DNA of 64,000 nucleotides from Notamacropus eugenii (lineage: Eukaryota > Chordata > Mammalia > Diprotodontia > Macropodidae): NCBI RefSeq assembly GCF_028372415.1, contig NC_092879.1, positions 95,777,700 to 95,841,699 on the forward strand. The letters run 5' to 3'. The position numbers were made by a program, and so were the translations under genes. Of the stretch, positions 23,432 through 35,639 are shown piece by piece; position 1 is the stretch's first letter; every line of letters begins with the position of its first letter. The notes under the pieces were generated by a model, which was not told where the DNA came from, ran no database searches, and was given only the letters and a program-made list of their open reading frames with translations.

Positions 23432-23750
23432 GTGTGTGTTAGTCCTTTGTTGCCCGAAGAAGATCATGCCATCAGAGAAATAATGACATGACTTGCACTT
23501 GACTTTGTTTTGAGTGAGGGAAGGCTGTGTGGGACACCAGCCTCACTTCTCCTCCAGGGCCATCTGAATCCAGTGACCAGATATTCATCAGGATGACTGG
23601 AGATGACCCAGGATGAGGCAATTGGGGTTAAGTGACTTGCCCAAGGTCACACAGCTAGTGAATATCAAGTGTCTGAGGTGAGATTTGAACTCAGGTCCTC
23701 CTGACTCCTGCACTGGTGCTCTATCCACTGCACCACCTAGCTGCCCCTCA
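23432..23750 (-). mobile_element. tRNA-headed SINE with an RTE tail
   Basis: On the minus strand the element starts with the tRNA-like head (GGGGCAGCTAGGTGGTGCAG) and has a B-box-like GAGTTCAAATCTC. It ends with an RTE-derived tail: the plus strand shows GGATGACTGGAGATGACCC and ATGACTTGCACTTGACTTTG. A perfect 14-bp TSD, AGGAAGTTGAGAAT, lies at 23418-23431 and 23751-23764. It was probably mobilised by the RTE machinery, another example of which is at 9679-10749. Confidence 0.9.
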
Positions 23751-23994
23751 AGGAAGTTGAGAATAGGTCTGCTTTGAAAGGCCATTAGCAAACCAGTCTT
23801 CAGGGAATTGGTGCACCATCCACAAAGCCATGTACCAAGAGGCATTTTACTTGACCAACCTACTCTAGTAGATGGGGATCAGAAAGAGAGAAAGAAGGGG
23901 GGTGAGAGGGAGAGAGAAGGAAGGAGGGAGGGGGGGGGAGAGAAAATATGAATATGAATATGCAAGAGAATGAATGTTTAAATAGAGGAGGGAC

Positions 23995-24090
23995 AGCCTA
24001 GTGGGTAGAGAGCAAGCCAGAGAGTCAGGAAGATCTGGATTAAACCTAGTACTTCTGACTTGTTAGTTGTGTGATCCTTGGCACCTCCCA
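23995..24090 (+). mobile_element. MAR1-type SINE 5' fragment
   Basis: AGCCTAGTGGGTAGAGAGC, AGAGTCAGGAAGATCTGG and GTTGTGTGATCCTTGGCA correspond to the head of the tRNA-derived SINE. The rest is missing. Confidence 0.65.
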
Positions 24091-24591
24091 GTGTTCCAGG
24101 CAAGTCTCTTAAGACTACAAATGGCAAAATAATTGCTAGCCTCCCTTGGCAGAGAGAGTTTGCTTGATGGGAGCTCTCTATACAGGCAAGTCTAGTCCAA
24201 AATAAAAATGTAAACAGATTGAATCTTTTTGAGTCACATATCAGACCTGTGTCACTCTGCTTTTTAGGGAAAGACAAGGATTCAGTGGGCAATCAAGATT
24301 TGAGGTATTCCTCGAAGAATATGCCAAGCTAGGTAGCTGAAAGGTTTTTTTTGAGGTGGGGAAGGACATCTCCCCTCCCCCGACCTGTAGACACTGGTGC
24401 TGAAGGGACCAAAGTAATCCAAATTTATTCTTGTCGGAAATGTTTCAAATTATTCCTTCACTTCTCCAGCTTGCACATGCCAGGCATTGTGCCTGCGGTG
24501 GGCATCCAAGAGGAAGACATTTCCCTCCAGAACTTCCATTCAGATGGAAGGTGGGAACATGTACACGGAAAAAGAAATACTAACATAATAA

Positions 24592-24593
<2 letters not shown>

Positions 24594-24672
<79 letters not shown>

Positions 24673-24692
24673 CAGAGACAGAGAGACAGAGA
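24594..24692. repeat. (GA)n microsatellite grading into (GACA)-type units
   Basis: About 58 bp of GA is followed by repeated GACAGA units. Confidence 0.95.
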
Positions 24693-24894
24693 GCGCTTTA
24701 GCGACTGAGGGAAGGGGGAGTTGAGATGGGCTGCTGTGTGGGAGGTACCAATTGAGATGAATCTTGGAGGAAGCTTTCAGATTCAAGGAGGGGGAGTACA
24801 TGTCAGGGATAGGCCAACCTATGTAAAAGCAGGAGATGGAATGTTCCAGATGGGAAACAGTAAGTAGTCTGGATGGGGAGGAAAATAATAGAAG

Positions 24895-25100
24895 ATTATC
24901 AAGTCATAGGTGCTGAGCTGGAAGGGACCTTTGAGAACGTCACATCCACATCCAATCCCCTCATTTTATAGCAGAGGAAATAGAGGCAGCTAGAGGTGAG
25001 GTGAAAGTCACACAGCTAGTGTTTGCCTGAGAAAGGATTTGAACTCCTCTCCCTGACTCTAAAACTAGTGCTCTGTTTGCTGTGCCACCCAGTTGCCTCA
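24895..25100 (-). mobile_element. MIR/THER-type CORE-SINE
   Basis: The plus strand shows GAGCTGGAAGGGACCTTTGAG, CCTCATTTTATAGCAGAGG, GTCACACAGCTAGTGTTTGC and TGCTGTGCCACCCAGTTGCC. This is the inverse of a near-complete element. Confidence 0.82.
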
Positions 25101-25970
25101 ATCTGGAAAGATGAGTTGGATCTCAATGCTAAATAGAGGCATTTGTGTTTTATCAAAGAGACCACAGGGAGTCATTGAAACTTCTTGAGCAGGCGAGTAC
25201 TGACCTTAGAGCTGTACCCTATTTCTCCACAGGATAGCAAACCAAAAGTTGGGGTGAGAAGATGGTGTTTGCTGAGACAGATGGTTCTCATCACAATCCA
25301 TCAGGAAGTATTGGGAATCTCTTTTTCCATGCTGATAACAGATTGCCACCAGGGATTTCCCAATTTGTATCTTACCTGCCTCTGTCTCCTCTTTCTTTCA
25401 TTGCTTGTTGGAGTTGGCCAGGCCTATGCAACCCTTTGAAGGGCCAGTATTAGATGGTGTTAGTATCAGATGGGGATGTTTTTTAAAAACATTGGTGGCA
25501 TTTGGTGGTCTCAGAATTGAGAAGCCTGTCATGTCTTTGACTAGAGAGCAGGAACCCGGTGGTAATGGTCAGGGAGTCTGGGCGGGGGTGGGGGGGGGTG
25601 GAATTGCTTTACAGCGTTAAAAGATACAAAGTACCTGCTCTTGGGAGCACAACAACATCCTGAATTAAAATCTTTGCAAGCAAGTCAGGGCTTTTGGAAG
25701 ATGCTGATGCTCTTCTGTCTTACCTTCCAAAGGCGTGATGAGCAGTCTTCTCTGACAAAATTGGTCATTTAGAAAAAAATAAATTGTACTTGATGGTTTA
25801 GCATGAACTTTTCTGCTGTTTCCTGATTGCTGGGATTTTTGCATATTTTAAGACCTCAAGGTCTTTATTACAGATACCAGAATAGCCTGACACCTATCAA
25901 GTATCCAGTGGGGAACGATATATATTGTTATATTAACGATATATATCGTACATAATTTTATCAAGTCCTG
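25101..25970. other. No recognised gene; G-rich run and AT palindrome
   Basis: A G-rich run lies at 25580-25600. At 25916-25955 two copies of AACGATATATAT occur, the second inside the perfect 14-bp palindrome ACGATATATATCGT. No coding region is supported. Confidence 0.45.
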
Positions 25971-25981
25971 CTGAAAATGAA

Positions 25982-26213
25982 AGGGGCAACTGGATGTTGC
26001 CATGGTGGGGAGAGTGCTGGGCCTGGAATCAGGAATGCCTGAATTAAAATCCAGCCTCAGACGTACTAGCTGTCTGACCCTGGGCAAGTCATCTAACCCT
26101 GTCTGCCTCAGTTTCCTCATCTGTAAAATGAGCTTGAGAAGGAAATGGCAACACACTCCAGTACCTCTGTTTAGAAAGCCCCAAATGGGGTCATGAAGAG
26201 TCAAGAGCAACAA
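25982..26213 (+). mobile_element. MAR1-type SINE with TSD
   Basis: A complete-looking MAR1 copy runs from the head GGGGCAACTGGATG through CTCATCTGTAAAATGAGCTTG to the tail CCCAAATGGGGTCATGAAG and GAGCAACAA. Flanks are CTGAAAATGAA (25971-25981) and CTGAAAGTGAA (26214-26224), an 11-bp TSD with one mismatch. Confidence 0.87.
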
Positions 26214-26479
26214 CTGAAAGTGAACCTTGTTCTCGATTCTTTTTAGAGGTTCTCCCTCAGTTTTTTGCAAAGGGAATTGTGTTTATTGACTTTGAGTCAC
26301 TACATGAAAGATCTACTAATGCAGACTGCAGTGAATCTTTTCTTAGTAGAGAAGTTTTAGTCACTTAGTTACCTCAGAGAGGGTAAGTGACTTCCCCAAG
26401 GTCATTTAGCGAGTACATATCAGAAGAGGTATTTGAACATCAATCTTGACTAAAAGTTCAGCACTTTATTCATTCCACC

Positions 26480-27668
26480 TTATTTTTAAAATTCTATCTG
26501 ATTTTTTCCAGTCTTTTGACTTTGCTTTAATGGTTTTCTTTTCTCATGGAGTCATTGGCTTCTATTTGCTCCATTCTAATTTTCAGGGAGTTTGTTGCTT
26601 GGATAGGTTTTGTACCTCTTGTGTCAAGCTCTTACTTCCCTTTCCAATTCTTTCTTCCATAACTCTTGTATCTTTTCCATTTTTCCCTTAGATGTTATTT
26701 CATTTATAAAAAAAATTTAAAAACTCTTTTTAAAAGAAAAAAACCCTCTTGCTTCATCTCTTCCAGGAATAAGAAGTTGCTCATAGAAGTTTGGGAGTCA
26801 TTCTTGTGTGTTTGTGTTTTGAGCGTTCTTGCCTCCATACTGGCCTTTCATGGTGGGATTCTTTCAGTTTTCTTCTTATCACTCCAGCCTCCTTCTTGGC
26901 TCTGGACTTTGATGTTGGGGTGGGGCTTTTCTGGGGGGAAGGTCTGAATTGATCCTGCTGCTTCTTTCTTGGGATAGTGCTGGGTTATTCTGAGATCTCA
27001 AGGACAGACTGGAGACCTGTGGGCTTTTGGTGCTCTGAATCTGGGGCTGCCCCACTAGCCTGACCTCTGCAAGTTCCAACTTGGGTTTAATTCTGAGCAA
27101 GGGTAGACTGGTACTGGTCTCAGCCCCTTTAAGCTAGCTGGAAACATCTGTTGGTTCAGAATGGCAGAATTGTAGGGGTCCCCTTTGGATTCCTGTCCTG
27201 GTTGTTCCTCTACAGGCTGGGCTGGATTTGAGAATTGAGATCTTTTTCTGCTCCTGGAGCCTGAGCCATACTGCTGATGTTTGCATCTGAACTTCCTCCT
27301 TTCTCAGTATACTCCCCAGGGCCTCCATACCTAGAAACACCAACTTGGTTTCAGGCTTCCCTCTCAGTCAAAGCTACTAGTTGTCACCTGTCTGCGTTCC
27401 AGTGCCTTGTTGTGGATCTGGGGTACCCTGGTTGTGTCTGGGACCTTCTCTTGCTCTGGTACCTGGAGTGCTCTGTGCCCACTTGTTCCTGGCCAGACTC
27501 CATCTTTATGCCACCTCCTTGGGATGGTCAAATTACATGATGGATTTCTCCATCATGATTTGATGTGGTACATTTTCTAGATCAATTTGGAGGTTTTTTC
27601 TTTTTTTGGTGGAAATGGGATGGGGTGGGGCAGAGATTGCTGAATTGCTTTCCACCATCTTGGCTCTC
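26480..27668 (-). mobile_element. L1/HAL1 5'-end fragment (5' UTR plus start of ORF1)
   Basis: The right end has CCACCATCTTGGCTCTC, the complement of an L1 start. At the left, GTCATTGGCTTCTATTTGCTCC and TTTTTAAAATTCTATCTG align with the ORF1 coiled-coil and RRM-entry regions of the HAL1 copies. The element stops there: the rest of ORF1, the 3' UTR and a poly(A) are missing. Its 5' UTR differs in sequence from that of copies 1-4, so it is another subfamily. Confidence 0.65.
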
Positions 27669-28334
27669 TCACCTTTTTTAAAAAAATGTAATATTAAGTC
27701 TTAAATCATAGAAAGGTAGAATAGGAAGGAGTCGTCACTCCCAATACCATAAATGTTCTAAATGATTATTACCATGAGGAAAATATAAAAGCTACATCAA
27801 AAGCAGAACATAATCAAATTGTTGAGATCAAATCTTTGTTATTCCCATAATGATGTCCGATCTGATTAAAATCCAAGGAGCATCTCTGTTTAAGTATAGA
27901 TCCATTAAAATATGAAATATTTTGCCCAAACAAATGAAGCACCTTCTAATTAGGGGTAGGTAATTGGCCCCCTTCAAAAGCTAACATTGTAGTTGAAGTA
28001 CATACCCACTGAGTGGTTCAGTAAAATGCATTGAATAATTAGCTTGCATTTTTAATCAAACAATAATTTCAGGTAGCTGTGACCTAATTATAGCTAAACA
28101 CATAGAAAAGTTCAAGAGAGCAGATTTAATTTACTTTTCTACAATGTGTGGTACATGATTAATTTCTTCAGCTGTTCATGCCATTTCCTTGCCTGTTTGA
28201 TTTTAGTGGGGATAAAAGGATGTGGGTAGCTGACAGATGCCCGACTTAGAGCACTCCCTTGATAGCATTCACTCATTTTTTCAGATCCCAGGATGGAAGA
28301 GACTTTGACTCATCCAGTTTAATTTAGTTGGCAA
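27669..28334. other. No recognised gene or repeat
   Basis: AT-rich sequence with no open frame of interest and no repeat family that I can name. Confidence 0.4.
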
Positions 28335-29060
28335 AGTTGAGCAATCAGTCAGCAAGTCTGCTGTATGCCAGGCACTTTACTAAGTACTGGAGATACAAAG
28401 AAGGGCAAAAAGCCTCCCTGCTGTCAAGGAGCTCACAATCTAATGGGAGAGATAACGCGCCTATAACTAGGTGCATGTAAAATACACTTTGAGTGATGAA
28501 AAGCAATCTGGGGAGGGGAAAGTATTAGCAACTGGTGGGGATGGGGGAAGGGAAAAGGTTTCTTGAAGACAATGGCATTTGAAGTGAGTCTTGACGGAAT
28601 TCAGGTGATCATAGAGACAGAGATGAAAGGGAAGAATATTTAAAGCATGAAGCATAGTCAGTGTGAAGGCAGAGGTGAGAGATAATGCCACGTGTGTGGA
28701 ACAGCATGCATGCCAGTATAACTAGATCATGAAATAATACACAGGAAGGAGTTCGTGTAAAAATATTGGAAAAGTAGGCAGGGACCAGTTTGTGAAGGGA
28801 CTTAAATGCCAAAGTATTTTCTCTTTGATCCTAGAGGTAATAGGGATCCTCTGGAACTCATTGAGCAAGAGAGGTACCTGATAAGATCCACACTTTAGAA
28901 AAAATCACCTAGGCAGCTGACTGGAAGACAGATTAGAATGGGAAGAGGCTGGAGGCTGGGAGACTAATCAGAAGGTTATTGGAATAGTCCGGGTGAAAGG
29001 AAATGAGGGCTTGACCTTTGAAATGTAATCACAGACAGCAACTGAAAGGCCAAAGACGAT
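28335..29060 (-). mobile_element. L2/L3-type LINE 3' end
   Basis: The plus strand reads TGTATGCCAGGCACTTTAC, CAAGGAGCTCACAATCTAATG, GTGAAGGGACTTAAATGCC, CTAGAGGTAATAGGGATCC and GGTTATTGGAATAGTCCGGG. These are in the antisense order of the L2-like 3' region and parallel 52690-53138. Confidence 0.75.
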
Positions 29061-29513
29061 GCAGTGTTAGTGTTAGAACAGGGGGATAAGGAACAAGTGT
29101 CTTCTCAAAATGCTTAAGTTAAATATAAAAGATCATATTAATTAGAAAAATAGGGAAGGAAATATCTTTTTTAATTAACTTCTTTATTTTTAGTTTTCAA
29201 CATTCATTTCCACAAAATTTTGAGTTCCAAGTTTTCTCCCCATCTCTCCCCTCCCCTTATCCCATAACATCTTCCATTCTGATTACCCCTTCCCTCAATA
29301 TGCCCTCCCTTCTATCGCACCCTCCCTTCCTTATCTCCATCTTATTTCTTTTTTTGTAGGAAAAGATAGATTTCTATACACCATTACCTATATTTCCCAG
29401 TTGTATGCAAAAACACTTCTCAACATTTCTTCCTAAAACTTTGAGTTCCAACTTCTCTCCCTTCCTCCCTCCTCCCCCCATCCCCACTTAGAAGGCAAGC
29501 AATTCAATATAGG

Positions 29514-29613
<100 letters not shown>

Positions 29614-30073
29614 GTAACTTTGCAAAAGACTTCCATAATAGTCATGTTGTGTAAGACTAACTATATTTCCCTTCATCCTATCCTGTCCCCCATTTATTCT
29701 ATTCTCTCTTTTGACCTTGTCCCTCCCCAAAAGTGTTTACTTCTAATTACTCCCTCCTCCCATTTGCCCTCCCTTCTATCATCCCCCCACCCCACTTGTC
29801 CCCTTCTCCCCTACTTTCCTGTAGTGTAAGATAGATTTTAATACCAAATTGAGTGTGTATGTTATTCTCTCCTTAAGCCAAATGTGAGGAGAGTAAGCTT
29901 CACTTTTTCCCTCTTATCTCCTCCCTTTTCTCCTCCATTGAAAAAGCTTTTTATTGCCTCTTTTATGAGATAATTTGCCCCATTCCATTTCTCCCTTTCT
30001 CCTCCCAACATATTCCTCTCTCACCCCTTACTTTTATTTTTTTAGATATCATCCCTTCCTGTTCAACTCACCC

Positions 30074-30241
<168 letters not shown>

Positions 30242-30419
30242 TATAATCCCTCCAACTACCCAAATACTGAGAAAAGTCTCAAGAGTTACAAATATCTTTC
30301 TGTATAGGAATGTAAACAGTTCAACTTTAGAAAGTCCCTTATCATTTCTCTTTCCTGTTTACCTTTTCATGCTTCTCTTGATTCTTGTGTTTGAAAGTCA
30401 AGTTTCTGATCTTTTTATC

Positions 30420-31460
30420 AACAATACTTGAAAGTCCTCTATTTCATTGAATGACCTTTTTTTCCCCTGAAGTATTATACTCAGTTTTGCTGGGTAGGTG
30501 ATTCTTGGTTTTAATCCTAGCTCCTTTGACTTCTAGAATATCCTGTTCCAAGTCCTTCTATCCCTTAATGTAGAAGCTGCTAGATCTTGTGTTATCCTGA
30601 TTGTATTTCCATATTACTTGAATTGTTTCTTTCTAGATGCTTGCAATATTTTCTCCTTGACCTGGGAACTCTGGAATTTGACAACTATATTCCTAGGAGC
30701 TTCTTTTTTCAGATCAGGAGGTGATTGATGGATTCTTTCAATATTTATTTTACTTCCTGGTTGTAGAATATCAGGGAAGTTTTCCTTGATAATTTCATGA
30801 AAGATGATGTCTAGGCTCTTTTTTTGATCGTGGCTTTCAGGTAGTCCCATAATTTTTAAATTGTCTCTCCTGGATTTATTTTCCAGGTCAGTTGTTTTTC
30901 CAATGAGATATTTCACATTATCTTCTAGTTTTTCATTCTTTTGGTTTTATTTTGTAATTTCTTGGTTTCTCATAAAGTCATTGGCCTCCATCTGTTCCAT
31001 TCTAATTTTTAAAGAACTATTTTTCTCAGTGAGCTTTTGGACCTCCTTTTCCATTTGTCCAATTCTGCTTTTTAAAGCATTCTTCTCCTCATTGGCTTTT
31101 TGGACCTCTTTTTCCAGTTGTTAGCCTATTTTTAAAGGTGTTATTTTCTTCAGCATTTTTGTGGGTCTCCTTTAGCAAGCTATTGACTTGCTTTTCATGA
31201 TTTTCTTGCATCACTCTCATTTCTCTTCCCAATTTTTCCTCCACCTCTCTTACTTGATTTTCAAAATCCTTTTTGAGCTCTTCCATAGACTGAGACCATT
31301 GCATATTTATTTTGGAGGCTTTGGATGCAGAAGCCTTGACTTCCTCTGATGCTAAGCATATTTCTTCCTCATTGGAAAGGATGGAAGGAAATACCCGTTC
31401 ACCAAGAAAGTAACTTTCTATAGTCTTGTTTTTTTTTCCCTTTTGGGGACATTTTCTCAG
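30420..31460 (-). pseudogene. L1 ORF1 protein gene, decayed (HAL1 copy 2)
   Basis: The frame at 30614-30916 keeps the RRM region (DLENKSRRDNLKIMGLPES). The frame at 31089-31304 keeps part of the coiled coil (EELKKDFENQVREVEEKLG). An N-terminal NKTIESYF motif is readable near 31420. Stops and frame changes separate the pieces. Confidence 0.8.
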
Positions 31461-32329
31461 CCAGTTACTTGACTTTTGAATCCTTTGTCAAGAGGAAGGT
31501 ATATTCTGGGGACTTGTAAGTTCTCAGTTCCTCTAGGGTGGCACAATCAAGGGAGAGGAGTTACTCCTCTTCTGGTCTGTGCACTGGTCTGGGAGCAACC
31601 AAAAGTTTTTATGCCCAGCATCTGGGAGTAGAATTCCCTCTCCACAACCACCTCCAGCTCCACCATGCCAGCCAGCACTTCTCCTCACCCCAGGGCAGCT
31701 CTCAGGCCTGAGATTCAGATAAGCTGCTCAGTTCCCCCAGGAGGTTTAGATGGAGGGCTCCCAGGGCCAACTCAGGGTTGAGATTCAGAGCAGCAGCTCA
31801 ATTCCCCCAGGGGCTCCAGATGGAGGGCTCCAAAAATGGATGCTCTCACTGTAGTGACAGCAGCCCTGGGTCCAGACCACTCTCCCTTCTGGGTGAAAAA
31901 GCTTTCTCACTGACCTTTGAGGCTGCCTGTGGCATCCATGGGCCAAACAATCTGGAAACTGTTGCCGGTGGCTCCCTAAAACCCACTCTGAGTCCTATCC
32001 TTGCCACAGTCCAGGTTGGTCTGTGCTCCACTCTGTGCTGGTGCAATAGAGCCTTCCTGTCAGCCTTCCAGGCTATCCTAGGCTGGAAATCTCTTTTACT
32101 CTGTCATTCTGTGTCTTCTGCTGTTCTAGGATTTGTTTAGAGTCATTTTTACAGGTATTTTATGTGCTATGTGGGGGAGCTTCTACAGGTCCATCTTTCT
32201 ACTTTGCCATCTTGGCTCTGCCCCCAGGAAGGAAATACCTTTCATTACTGTGAATTAGGAATGAATTCATGGTGAAACATAGTCAATAATGGTAGAGAGG
32301 ATCACAGATAGTTAAATGAATATTATTAT

Positions 32330-32904
32330 TCATTATTATTCAAAATTAAGACATTTTTGTACAAATAAAACCAGTACAGTTAAAACTGGTAGGGGGAGAG
32401 TTAATGGGGAAAAAATCTTGGTGGCAAATTTCTCTGATAAAGGTCTAATATCAAAGATACAATTGATGTAGAATTAATTAAAATTTATAAGAATAAGAGC
32501 CATTTCTCAGATAAATAGTCGAAGTGTATGGCCAGAGATTTCTCAGGGACAGAATTCAAGCTATGAACAACCAGATTAAAAGGTTCTCCAAGTCATTAAT
32601 AATGAACAAAAAATGAATTTAAAACAACCCTGAGGTTCCCCTTCATGCCTCTCTGATTTATAAGAATGAAAAAAGAGGAAAATTGTAATTGTTCCAGGGA
32701 ATACTAAAAACAAGCACATTGATGCAGTGTTGTTGGAACTGTGAGTTGGTCCTGGAAAATCAATTGGAAATTCTGGAAAGCAATTTGGAACTATGTCCCC
32801 ACCCCCAAATCTTTAAACTGTATGTGCTCTTTGTTCGACCCAGTGATGCCACTATTTCCACCCCAAAGAGATCAAAGAGGAAAAGGAAAAAACCTCATTA
32901 TCTC
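32330..32904 (+). mobile_element. L1 ORF2 3' part, interrupted
   Basis: CTCTGATAAAGGTCTAATATC, GCAATTTGGAACTATG and CCAAAGAGATCAAAGAGG follow the order of the L1 ORF2 3' third on the plus strand. The continuation lies at 33663-34195, beyond an L2-like segment. Confidence 0.7.
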
Positions 32905-33662
32905 CTTCCCACCCCAAAACCAAAATAAACCTTCCTCTCTTCTTAACTTCCCTGTTATGATCAAGAGTACTGCCATCTTCCCAGTCACACAAGCTTGCAA
33001 TCTAGGTATCATTCTTTATTCCTCATTCTCTCTCATCTCCTATGTCCATTCACTTGGCAAGTCATGTTTCTACCCTTGTTAGCATCTCTCGTATATATCT
33101 CCTCCTCTTTGACACTGCTACCAACATGGTGTAGACCCATATCACTTCATGTTTCTCCCTGCCCTAATCTATCAAATTGATTTTCCTGAAGCCTGTATCT
33201 GACCATGTCATGCCACAGACAGGATCAAATAGAAAGTCCTCCATTTATCTTTTTAGCCCTTTCTAACCTGGTCTGTCCCTACCATTCCAGTCTTCTCATA
33301 CCTTCCTCTCTGCCATGTTTCCTGTGATTCCAGTGACACTGGCCTCAGACTGTTCTCAGATGAGACAGTCTTTCTCCTAAGTATGACGGTTGTCACTGGC
33401 TGCCCCTCTTTAGCTCTACCTCCTAGCTTCCCTGGCTCCTTTCCAGTCTCCACTAAAGTTCCACTTTTTGCAGGAAACTAGTGCTTAATCTTGGAGTCTT
33501 CCTATGAGACCACCCCTCACTTAACTTGTCTATAACTTATTTGCACACAATTGTTTGTGTGATGTCTCCCATATTCTAGACTATGAGCTCCTTGGCCCTT
33601 CTTTGTGTTCTCAGGGCTTAGCCCAGTGCCTGGCACATAGTAGGTGTTTAATAAATGCTTGA
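32905..33662 (+). mobile_element. L2/L3-type LINE 3' end, inside an L1 copy
   Basis: In sense order: CTGACCATGTCATGCCAC, CCTTTCTAACCTGGTCTG, ACTATGAGCTCCTTGGCCC and the terminus TGCCTGGCACATAGTAGG with AATAAATGCTTGATGA. L1 ORF2 sequence lies on both sides. Confidence 0.8.
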
Positions 33663-34195
33663 TGACTACCTCGCAAAAGGACCCACAGATACAAAAGTAT
33701 TCATAGCAGCTCTTTTCGTAGCTGTAAAGAATAAAACAAGAGAGTGGCCATCACTTGGGAAATCACTGAACAAATTATGGTATATGAATGTAATGGAATC
33801 TTACTGGGGTATAAGAAATGATGAAAAGGATGCTTTCAGAGAAAAACGTGGACTACTTGTAAGAACTGATGCAGAATGAAGTGAACACAACCAGGAGGAT
33901 ATTTTCTACAATGACAGTGTAAGACAAATGACTTTGAAAAACTTAATTTTTAGTCCAGTGAGCAAGCCTCATTCCAGAGAAATAATGAAGTGTGTTACCC
34001 AAAACCAGCCAGAGCAGTGATGGATCCAACATGCAGAATAAGATCTGTGTTTTGGGGCACGAGCACTATGGGGATTTGTTTTACTCGACTATGTTTGTTA
34101 TTTTTTCCCAAGGATTGTGTTTTTCCTTTTTTGGGGGAGCGTGAAGGATGTGGGATGGGAGCTAGCAATATTATTGCCTTAAAAAATAAAAGGAG
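33663..34195 (+). mobile_element. L1 ORF2 C-terminus and 3' UTR
   Basis: The frame at 33655-33879 holds LNKLWYMNVMESYWGIRND. This is the same peptide region as LNKLWYMIVMEYYCAIRND, encoded on the minus strand at 41188-41415. That is the ORF2 C-terminus of marsupial-type L1. The 3' part has a short A-rich end near 34183. Confidence 0.78.
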
Positions 34196-35245
34196 AAACA
34201 AGAGGGTCATTAAAGCATCTTACAAAATGTGCAGAAGCAAGATTAGAAGGAAATCTCACAAGTAGCATGGCTTTGAAAGTTTCACATTGAATATATTCTA
34301 GACTTTTAAAACAAGCACTACCAGAGATTTGGAGTTCCATGTATAATCCCCTTTCTTTGCTACTTTGTACTTGCAAAGGTGTGCTTGTATTCTCTCTTTC
34401 TCACTTGGTGTTCTTGAAATTCAAAATGAAAAAAATAAAATTTTAAATGAAGGAAATGGATCATGGATACCTCAAGTCATTTTCCTAATGAATCCTCCCT
34501 TATGGGAGAGAGGAAAGGACAGTTCATTTCTGATTGATTATCCGTTTTCATGCACTTGTTCCCTCCCAATCCCCAGAGAAGCAGTCCAAGGTTGCCATCA
34601 TCCACTGAAGCAAAGACATGTCATTTCACTGAATTGTACACCCAACTTTTTCTCTTGGTTTTGGCATTTAAGGTCAATCATGTTGGCAGATAGGGTTCTT
34701 GGGGCTCAACTATCTGTGCTGATGGAAGCACGGTTCTCTGAATTCTCTAAGCAGAATTATTTGAATTCCTCACTTGTCATTTTTTCCACTTGCCACTTGA
34801 GATTTCATATATGCTAAGTTTGTTGGGCTCTTCCCCACTCAGCACTCACTTTCTAGTTTTTGGCTGCCAGAAAGTCAAATCACATTACTGAGCATATGTT
34901 AAGTTCTTACCATGAACCAGACACTGGGCTAAGGATTCCAATCCAAGCAAAAAGAGAGATGGTCCATGTCCTAAAAACACAAAAACGGAGCTGAACAACA
35001 GAGTGGAGGGGAAGGTCCCATGTAGGGGCATGGTGGTGATGTCCAGAGAGTGGTGTCCAGCGTTGGTGTGGGTGAAGGGGGCCACAGGAGTGGAAAAAGA
35101 AGGCAATGGAAACATGGAGACAAAGCCTATAAAGAAAAAACCACTGCCTTTGACTTCTCTAGGGCACTTGCCCAGTGGTGGGATCATCAGGTGGAAAGCC
35201 ATGCTCTATTAATCCTAAATATTTTCCAGAGCTGGAGCAATGTAT
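34196..35245. other. No recognised gene; one L2-like fragment
   Basis: A 150-codon plus frame (34365-34817) has no recognisable family and no support as a gene. At about 34885-34985 an antisense L2/MIR-like end is visible (CATGAACCAGACACTGGGC). Confidence 0.4.
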
Positions 35246-35447
35246 CAACGGTAGGGACCTGTGGCCTCAAGGCCACGTGTGGCCCTTTAGGTCCTCAAGT
35301 GTGTCCCTTTGAATGAATCCAAACTTCACAGAACAGATACCTTTTATAAAAGGATTTGTTCTGTAAAACTTGGACTCAGTTGAAAGGCTGCACCTTAGGA
35401 CTTAGAAGACCACATGTGGCTACAAGGATGCAGGTTCGCTACCCCTG
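35246..35447 (+). mobile_element. hAT-Charlie-type MITE, nearly palindromic
   Basis: The left arm (GTAGGGACCTGTGGCCTCAAG, TTTGAATGAATCCAAACTTC) is complementary to the right arm (AAAACTTGGACTCAGTTG, GCAGGTTCGCTACCCCTG) around a centre near 35345. The ends fit the CAGGGGTGGGGAACCTGCGG terminus known for Charlie-type MITEs. It has no coding capacity. Confidence 0.85.
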
Positions 35448-35639
35448 GTAGGTTCTCCCACAGTGCATTAACACATCAATGTTCTCCAGAGTCTCTGATG
35501 CTTACCCTTGGTATTTCTGCCAAATTTCGGGGTGTGTGCTAAAAGCTTACAGAATGGTGACTGGTATACAGTAGACCCTTAACAAATATTTGTTGCCTTA
35601 ACAAATATTTGTGGTGTTCGAATTTTTTTTTGTTTTAGG

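Noticed and set aside
25916-25955. AT palindrome ACGATATATATCGT as a possible regulatory site
   Set aside because: It is short, AT-rich and isolated, so chance is a sufficient explanation.
34365-34817. 150-codon plus-strand frame
   Set aside because: No protein family is recognised. It lies among old repeats, and length alone is not convincing in 64 kb of eukaryotic DNA.
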